NCBI GenBank assembly: GCA_030696085.1
Contig: JAUYNL010000042.1
Span: forward strand, 1 to 54,500
Reading direction: 5' to 3'
From: Luteolibacter sp.
GTDB taxonomy: Bacteria; Verrucomicrobiota; Verrucomicrobiia; Verrucomicrobiales; Akkermansiaceae
DNA length: 54,500 nucleotides
The notes under the pieces: model-generated
What the model was told of the DNA's origin: nothing
What the model saw: only the letters and a program-made list of their open reading frames with translations
The model's database searches: none
In this document: positions 49,712 through 54,500 of the stretch, piece after piece
Numbering within the stretch: position 1 is the stretch's first letter
Layout of the letters: each line of letters opens with the position of its first letter
Translations under genes and position numbers: made by a program

Positions 49712-51320
49712 AGCTCAAACTGGAAAGTTGTTTGGAGATGCGTTTTTCGATGCCGTGTGATTCGTCGAACAATCCCTTCAAGCGATCCTTGTGTCCGCTC
49801 AGCCGCTTTGCGAATTGGGCGGGAGTGAGTTTCACATGATCCACCTTCACATCAAAATACTGCCCGGCGCTGAGGGAGTAGTTTTTCTCCGTGATGTCGG
49901 CGTAGGTGACGACGACGGAGAAGTCCTCGACGGTTTCCTTGTGGTTGAAGACGCGGATGATTTGGTCTTCCTCGGCGGTGGACAGTAAGGTTTTCTGGTT
50001 TTTGCCGTCTTTGACTTTGGTGCCGAGGTTGGAGGCGTCGATGAGGACGATGGTTTCCTTGTTGGCGGCATCGAGGAAGAGGATGGAGACGTTGGTGCCG
50101 GTGGTGGCGAAGATGTTGCTGGGCATGGAGACGACGCCGGCGAGCATTTGTTTTTCCACGAGGTGCTGTCGGATGCCTTTTTCAATGCCGGACTGGGCGG
50201 TGATGAAGCCGGTGGGGACGACGATGGCAGCTTTGCCGTTCTTGGCGAGGGAGTGGATGATGTGCTGGATGAAGAGCAGATAGATGGCCATCTTGTCCTT
50301 GTCCTTGTTCGGCACCTTGGGCACGCCGGCGAAAAAGCGGGCGCGGTTTTCCTTTTGGTCGAGCTCTTCGCGGTAGTCGGAGAAGTCGAGCTTGAAGGGT
50401 GGATTGGAGACGATGCAGTCGAACTTGCGCAGGGCGCCGCGGTCGTCGCGGTGGAAGGGATGGAGGATGGTGTTGCCCTGGATGATCTGCGGGATGGAGT
50501 GGACGAGGTTGTTGAGGATGAGGTTGAGGCGGAGCAGGCTGGAGGATTTCTGCGAGATGTCCTGGGAGAAGATGGAGCAGCGGTCCTCGCCGATGGCGTG
50601 GGCGAGATTCATGAGCAGGGTGCCGGAGCCGCTGGAGGGATCGTAACAGGAGACGTTTTTCATCGGCTTGATGATGAGGCAGGAAGCCATGATCTTGGCG
50701 ACGGCGTGGGGCGTGTAATACTCGGCGTATTTGCCGCCGCCGTCCTTGTTGTAGTCCTTGATGAGGTATTCGAAGAGGGTGGCGAAGAAGTCGAACTTTT
50801 CGGAGAAGATGTGCTCGAACGAGAAGTTGACGACCTTGTTGATGATGGCGCGGGCGAATTCGTTGCGCTTGGAGGCGACGTATTCGGTGATGGGATCGAA
50901 GAGCACGATTTTTTCGCCATCCTCGGTTTTCACGGAGAAGATGTCGGCATTGAGGGCGGCGATGGAAAGCAGGGTGGAATCGAGGGTTTTCGCGAAGTCG
51001 TCCTCGTTCTGGCGGGTGTAGAGGGCGGAGAGGAAGTGCTCGGGCCGGAGGTGGGCGGTGCCATCGCCGAGCTGCATGAGGAGCAGTTCGTAATCGGCCT
51101 TTTTCATTTTCCGCAGGGCGGCTTCCCAGGAGTCCGCCTTGGCGAGGGCGGGCTGGATGCGTTTGACCTCGTGGGCGAATTTGTCGTTGAGGAACTTGTA
51201 GAGGAAGATCTGGGTGATGATCTTGTATTCGTTGCCGTCATTGCCGAGGCCGTAGTTGGCACAGACGGACTTGAGGTCGTCGATGAGGGTGGTGGCTTGG
51301 ATTTGGAAGGTGCGGGACAT
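49704..51320 (-). CDS. hsdM: Type I restriction-modification methyltransferase HsdM
   Basis: This 538-residue N6-adenine methyltransferase has an N-terminal helical HsdM_N domain (to about 150), SAM-binding motif I in CYDPSSGSGTLLMNLAH, and the catalytic motif IV NPPF (SNPPFKLDF) near residue 305. The YAEYYTPHAVAKIMA motif before them is diagnostic. The C-terminus is the usual HsdS-contact region. ATG 51320 gives MSRTFQIQATTLIDDLKS, the family start. It overlaps hsdS by 8 bp, and a kinase-like gene lies 52 bp upstream. Confidence 0.95.
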   Translation of the reverse strand: MSRTFQIQATTLIDDLKSVCANYGLGNDGNEYKIITQIFLYKFLNDKFAHEVKRIQPALAKADSWEAALRKMKKADYELLLMQLGDGTAHLRPEHFLSALYTRQNEDDFAKTLDSTLLSIAALNADIFSVKTEDGEKIVLFDPITEYVASKRNEFARAIINKVVNFSFEHIFSEKFDFFATLFEYLIKDYNKDGGGKYAEYYTPHAVAKIMASCLIIKPMKNVSCYDPSSGSGTLLMNLAHAIGEDRCSIFSQDISQKSSSLLRLNLILNNLVHSIPQIIQGNTILHPFHRDDRGALRKFDCIVSNPPFKLDFSDYREELDQKENRARFFAGVPKVPNKDKDKMAIYLLFIQHIIHSLAKNGKAAIVVPTGFITAQSGIEKGIRQHLVEKQMLAGVVSMPSNIFATTGTNVSILFLDAANKETIVLIDASNLGTKVKDGKNQKTLLSTAEEDQIIRVFNHKETVEDFSVVVTYADITEKNYSLSAGQYFDVKVDHVKLTPAQFAKRLSGHKDRLKGLFDESHGIEKRISKQLSSLSYE

Positions 51321-51372
51321 GGAGGGGTAAATACTGAGATGCTGAGATGAGGAAGTGCCGGGTGATCGGTGA

Positions 51373-52062
51373 TCAGTGGGAGCAAAGTTTGGTGACGGTA
51401 TCCAGCAAGGAGCCGATGAGTGGTTGGACGCGGAGGTCGATGGGGGCGAGGAGGCCGTCTTCCATGAGGATGATGTTTCCACGGTGGGTGTCGGAGATGA
51501 CGATTTTCCGTTCGGGATCGAAGAAGGCGATGTTGCCTTCGATCACAAAAGGCCGCCAGCCGGAATCGGTGAAGAAGCGCCGGATCTGCTCATCGGTGGC
51601 GGGTGTTCCGGCGATGGCCGGTTGGCGGATCAACAAGCGGAGGCCGGCATCCGATTCAAGCGCGCCGAGGAACACGACCTGGTCGCCGAAGACTTCGTTG
51701 TGAAGATGCCAGCGCTCCAGATAGGCGATGGGGGAAGCCTTGTGTTCCTCGTGGGGCCGGTGGACGACGAGAAGTCCGAAAAAGTCAGGCCAAGTGGCTT
51801 TGAGGTAGGTTTGTGAATCCTGCTGGAACCAGACCTGATGTTCGTTTCCTTCGTCGTCGGGCGCGCGGTTCAGTTCGTCCGGAGCAGCTTGGAGGACGAG
51901 TCCGTGCTCTTTTGCGTGGGCGCGGAAGATTCCGAGTTCCTCGTGGAAATAGGTAGAACCGCCTTGAAGGCGCGCAACTGTTTCGCAGCGGCTTCGTAGC
52001 TCCGCAACAAGTGTTTCGAGCGGGATTCCCGCAGCAGAGTGGCTTGGTTCATGGGGCGACAT
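51373..52062 (-). CDS. Polyvalent-type protein kinase-like protein between hsdR and hsdM
   Basis: This 229-residue protein matches the kinase-like domain found in polyvalent phage proteins. TYLKATWPD (Lys88) sits at the ATP-contacting strand; YLERWHLHNEVFGDQVVFLGAL and RLLIRQPAIAGTPATDEQI are the conserved middle; VISDTHRGNIILMEDGLLAPIDLRV has Asp191 and Asn196 as catalytic-loop and metal-loop candidates. The second Asp209 follows. Such genes are often found in type I restriction operons and mobile elements. A phosphotransfer role, on host or phage proteins, is inferred. An alternative is a degenerate kinase with binding function only. Confidence 0.6.
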   Translation of the reverse strand: MSPHEPSHSAAGIPLETLVAELRSRCETVARLQGGSTYFHEELGIFRAHAKEHGLVLQAAPDELNRAPDDEGNEHQVWFQQDSQTYLKATWPDFFGLLVVHRPHEEHKASPIAYLERWHLHNEVFGDQVVFLGALESDAGLRLLIRQPAIAGTPATDEQIRRFFTDSGWRPFVIEGNIAFFDPERKIVISDTHRGNIILMEDGLLAPIDLRVQPLIGSLLDTVTKLCSH

Positions 52063-52261
52063 TAGGGGAAAGAGATCGGAAAATCAATGATGGATCCGAG
52101 GAGAAACGCGCGGGCTTTGCGGTGAGGCGGAGGTGTTTTGTAGCGGCGCCCTGTGAGCGTCGAGGCGAATGTGGGGTGGTGGGTGGGAGAGGTGTGATTG
52201 ACCTCGGAGCAAGATGCTCCGGGGACGGACCGGAGCGGGACGCTCCAGCCACGATGGGGAA
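52063..52261. repeat. Spacer with GGAGC...GCTCC mini-hairpins
   Basis: This 199-bp gap between the hsdR stop and the kinase start holds two 15-bp mini-palindromes, GGAGCAAGATGCTCC and GGAGCGGGACGCTCC, near 52206-52246. They have the same 5-bp stem and different loops. No gene was recognised. The promoter of the kinase-hsdM-hsdS group may also be here. Confidence 0.6.
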
Positions 52262-54346
52262 TCATGCGGGCTGCTGGCCATTGAATTCATCCAAATACTC
52301 CTTCATGACAAGGGTATTGATGAAGCGGCTGCTCTCGGCGGTGAGCGGCAACTGGTGTTTGGTTTTGAGCTGCTCCACGATGAGCCGGAGCATCATCGCC
52401 TCGGTGTAGGCCGGATTGGTCAGGAGCTGGGAGTTTTGGGAAATGCGCTCATCCACCTGCTGCTTGAGGGCGGAGAGCGCTTCGCACAGCTTGCGCTCGC
52501 TGGGCGTGACGTCGCCTTTTTCCATGAGCCGCTTGTGGAGGCGGGCGTATTTGGCATCGTTGGCGTATTTCGCGCGGAGCAATTGGTTTCTGCGCTCCAG
52601 GTCCCGGGCACGGGCGTGGATATCGTTGAGTGTGGCGATGTTGCTGACCATTTCCTCCTGGGTGATCTCGCTGAGATTCTTCTTCCGGAACAGGCGCTCC
52701 AATTCCTCGCGCAGGGTGACGAATTCCGGATCCCGCGGATCGAAGTTCGCGGCGAGGCCCTCGCGGGTGCGGCGGAGTGTGTCCTTGAGCTCGTCGGCGA
52801 TCACCATTTCCGCCTCGGAGACCTTGCGGAAGGTGAAGAGCACTTCTTCGAGGGCGATGTTCAGGAGGTTGGAGTTGTCGTGATCGTTTTCGAGGGCTTC
52901 CCGCTGGTTGAGGAGGGCAAGGTGGTTGTCCGCTTCGGTGGAGAGCTGGGTGAGCTTGCGGAAGTCGAGTTTCTCCAGCAGGTCGTATTGGGCCGAGGTG
53001 CGGATGAGGTTGTAGAGGCTGCGGGCGTCATTGAGGGCCTTGATGATGGCGCGCATTTCCTTCCGGTCCTGAATCTCGGTGATCTGGCGGGAGAAGATTT
53101 CCGCGTTGGTGGTATCAAAGTGGAAGAGCGCGTCCTTGATGGCTTCGATTTCGGCGGTGATCTCGTCGGCGGTTTTGAAGAGGTTGGAGTAGTGTTCCAG
53201 TTCGTCGCCGAGTTCCAATTGGAGTTCGTCGAAGTAGGCTTTGTTGGTCTTGTCGAACTCGGTCTGGATGTCGGCGAAGTCCACGACGTAGCCGTAACGG
53301 AAAGCCTTGTAGGTGCGGTTGACGCGGGTAAGCGCCTGCAAAAGGTTGTGCGCCTTGATGACGCGGCCGAGGTAAAGTTTCTTGAGCCGCCGGGCGTCGA
53401 AGCCGGTGAGCAGCATGTTGTAAACGAAGAGGATGTCGATTTTCCCCTCCTTGAAGTCCTCCACCCATGTCTTGCGCTGATCCTTGGTGCCCACATCGTG
53501 GAGAATCAGCGCGTGGGTTCGAATGGCTCGATCCGGTCGCGGGGTGAAACGAAACGGAACAATGTCGTCGGCGACCTTCAAATACTCCGGTGCGGGCTCC
53601 GAGACGGTAGTGATGGGAACGGGTGCGTATTTCCGCTCGAAAATCTCCGCCATCATTTTCGCCTGCTCCGAGGAATCGCAAATGACCATCGCGCCAATGG
53701 TGGCGTCGTTGTGGGTGAGACGGGATTTCCCGAAATCCGCGACGATGTAATCCAGCATGGGCTCGACGAATTTCTCGTGGGCGTAGAGGAGGGCACGGTT
53801 GTTCCTGCCTTTGAGAATCTCGATTTCTTCGAGGGTCTTTGCGAGTTGGAGTTGGTATTGGGTCTCGATGCCCTCGCGGATGAGCCGCAGGGTGTAGCCG
53901 TCTGCGATGGAGGCGTTGTAGTAGTATCTGTGGATGTAATTTCCGAAGAGGGCCTTGGAGCTGGCGGTCTCTCCAATGAGCGGCGTGCCGGTCAGGCCGA
54001 TCTTGATGGCATTGGTGTCGGACTCGTTGAGGTTGGCGAGGAAGCTGCCTTGCGGATTGTAGCTGCGGTGGACTTCGTCGAGGAAGTAAACGCGCTGGAG
54101 CTTGATGTCGTAATCCGAGGCTTTGACGACATTCGGATCGTCCTGGAACTTCTGGATGTTGACGACGGTGATTTCGAGCTGGCCGGAATCGCTGTGGATG
54201 GCGGCGTTGGACTTGATGTCCTTGGCGAAGGCCTCGCGGGAGTTGATCGTGTGGACGACGAGACCGCGGCTGCGGAACTCGCGACTGGCCTGAATCAGGA
54301 GGTCGATCCGATCAACGATGAAATAAAGGGGAAATTTTTCTTTCCG
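52262..54346 (-). pseudogene. hsdR: Type I restriction endonuclease HsdR, 5'-truncated
   Basis: The last 695 codons of HsdR are intact. They include helicase motif II (FLDEVHRSYNPQGSF), motif III (LTGTPL), VYNMLLTGFDARRLKK and ALTRVNRTYKAFRYG, followed by the C-terminal helical region. The frame begins abruptly at KEKFPLYFIVDRIDLLIQ, just after an in-frame TAA at 54347-54349. The nuclease domain and Walker A motif, which should lie upstream, are not in this or another frame of the remaining 150 bp, which instead end in a hairpin repeat. Either an element has inserted in hsdR or the 5' part was lost. It cannot be a complete enzyme as seen here. Confidence 0.85.
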
Positions 54347-54432
54347 TTAAATCGTTAGGATTTCAGCGGTCTGGCTGATGGACATTCGATAGGAGAATCC
54401 GATCTCACTTGCAAGCTCCGAAGGTTCTCCCG

Positions 54433-54500
54433 TGCTGGGACGGGACGGTGGAGCCGACGAGGAGCGGAGCGACGAGGCGGCGGAACCGGCCCGTCCCAGC
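54433..54500. repeat. Hairpin repeat with 11-bp perfect arms at the window edge
   Basis: The arms GCTGGGACGGG (54433-54443) and CCCGTCCCAGC (54490-54500) are perfectly complementary. The 46-bp interior is purine-rich (GACGAGGAGCGGAGCGACGA). It lies about 85 bp upstream of the hsdR break on the minus strand and resembles a REP or MITE-like element. The window ends at the right arm, so its full extent is unknown. Confidence 0.7.

Noticed and set aside
50148-51350. 400-codon plus-strand frame rich in Val, Gly, Glu and Asp
   Set aside because: It is antisense to hsdM and the composition is typical of mirrored coding DNA.
52214-54358. 714-codon open frame on the plus strand
   Set aside because: It is the exact codon-aligned antisense of hsdR and shows no domain pattern. 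GC-rich genes with few antisense stops produce such frames.

Overview
The window is a GC-rich bacterial chromosome segment. My inference is a member of the Verrucomicrobiota (Verrucomicrobiaceae/Luteolibacter-like). Supporting traits are a split DR2241-type CbiX pair, a DUF2231/planctomycete-type cytochrome c fusion, a Tat-exported Gfo/Idh/MocA oxidoreductase, a secreted thrombospondin-type-3 (TSP3) repeat protein, a stand-alone B12-dependent ribonucleotide reductase and weak Shine-Dalgarno signals. No rRNA, tRNA or CRISPR was found.

Positions 1-20,900 are mostly housekeeping. They hold a cyclophilin, the split chelatase pair, a lipoate-ligase-family protein, an S10 carboxypeptidase, a WYL regulator, a TrhO-RluA RNA-modification fusion, ClpB, a nucleotidyltransferase, GNAT, TrmD, an M32 carboxypeptidase, thymidylate kinase, HemL, a secreted SH3-like protein, AqpZ and the class II reductase NrdJ. 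HemL (tetrapyrrole precursor), CbiX (metal insertion) and NrdJ (B12 user) form a loose cobalamin theme. TrhO here and TrhP at 25.3 kb are the two known routes to 5-hydroxyuridine at tRNA position 34.

Positions 20,990-25,150 are accessory. A coiled-coil two-TM protein is followed by an array of about 109-bp units spaced 133-137 bp apart. Each unit carries two short hairpins, and the array surrounds a gene for a REP-associated tyrosine transposase (RAYT). A frameshifted TSP3 gene follows. The outer stem pairs of the first hairpin covary between copies, so the fold appears to be under selection.

Positions 25,270-41,150 hold TrhP, the oxidoreductase, the DUF2231/cytochrome protein, a divergently arranged RND efflux set (permease and adaptor facing the outer-membrane factor), a small K+ channel, a DUF3313-like lipoprotein, an SbmA-like permease without an ATPase, and a large GH94 phosphorylase that best fits 1,2-beta-oligoglucan phosphorylase.

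Positions 41,200-54,500 form a co-directional minus-strand island that looks like defence or mobile-conflict DNA. In transcription order it contains: a broken hsdR whose upstream end meets a hairpin repeat at the window edge; a polyvalent-type kinase; hsdM; hsdS; an hsdS relic; a three-Cys-motif Gp37/Gp68 protein and its TcmP partner; two DUF488 proteins; a SLATT two-TM protein; a coiled-coil/winged-helix-like protein; and three tightly packed nuclease-fold genes (GIY-YIG/DUF4357, PD-(D/E)XK, EEP). A small gene with an internal stop ends it. The SLATT/coiled-coil pair plus the nuclease trio is my best candidate for an undescribed system. All family names come from reading the protein sequences by eye; no database search was run.
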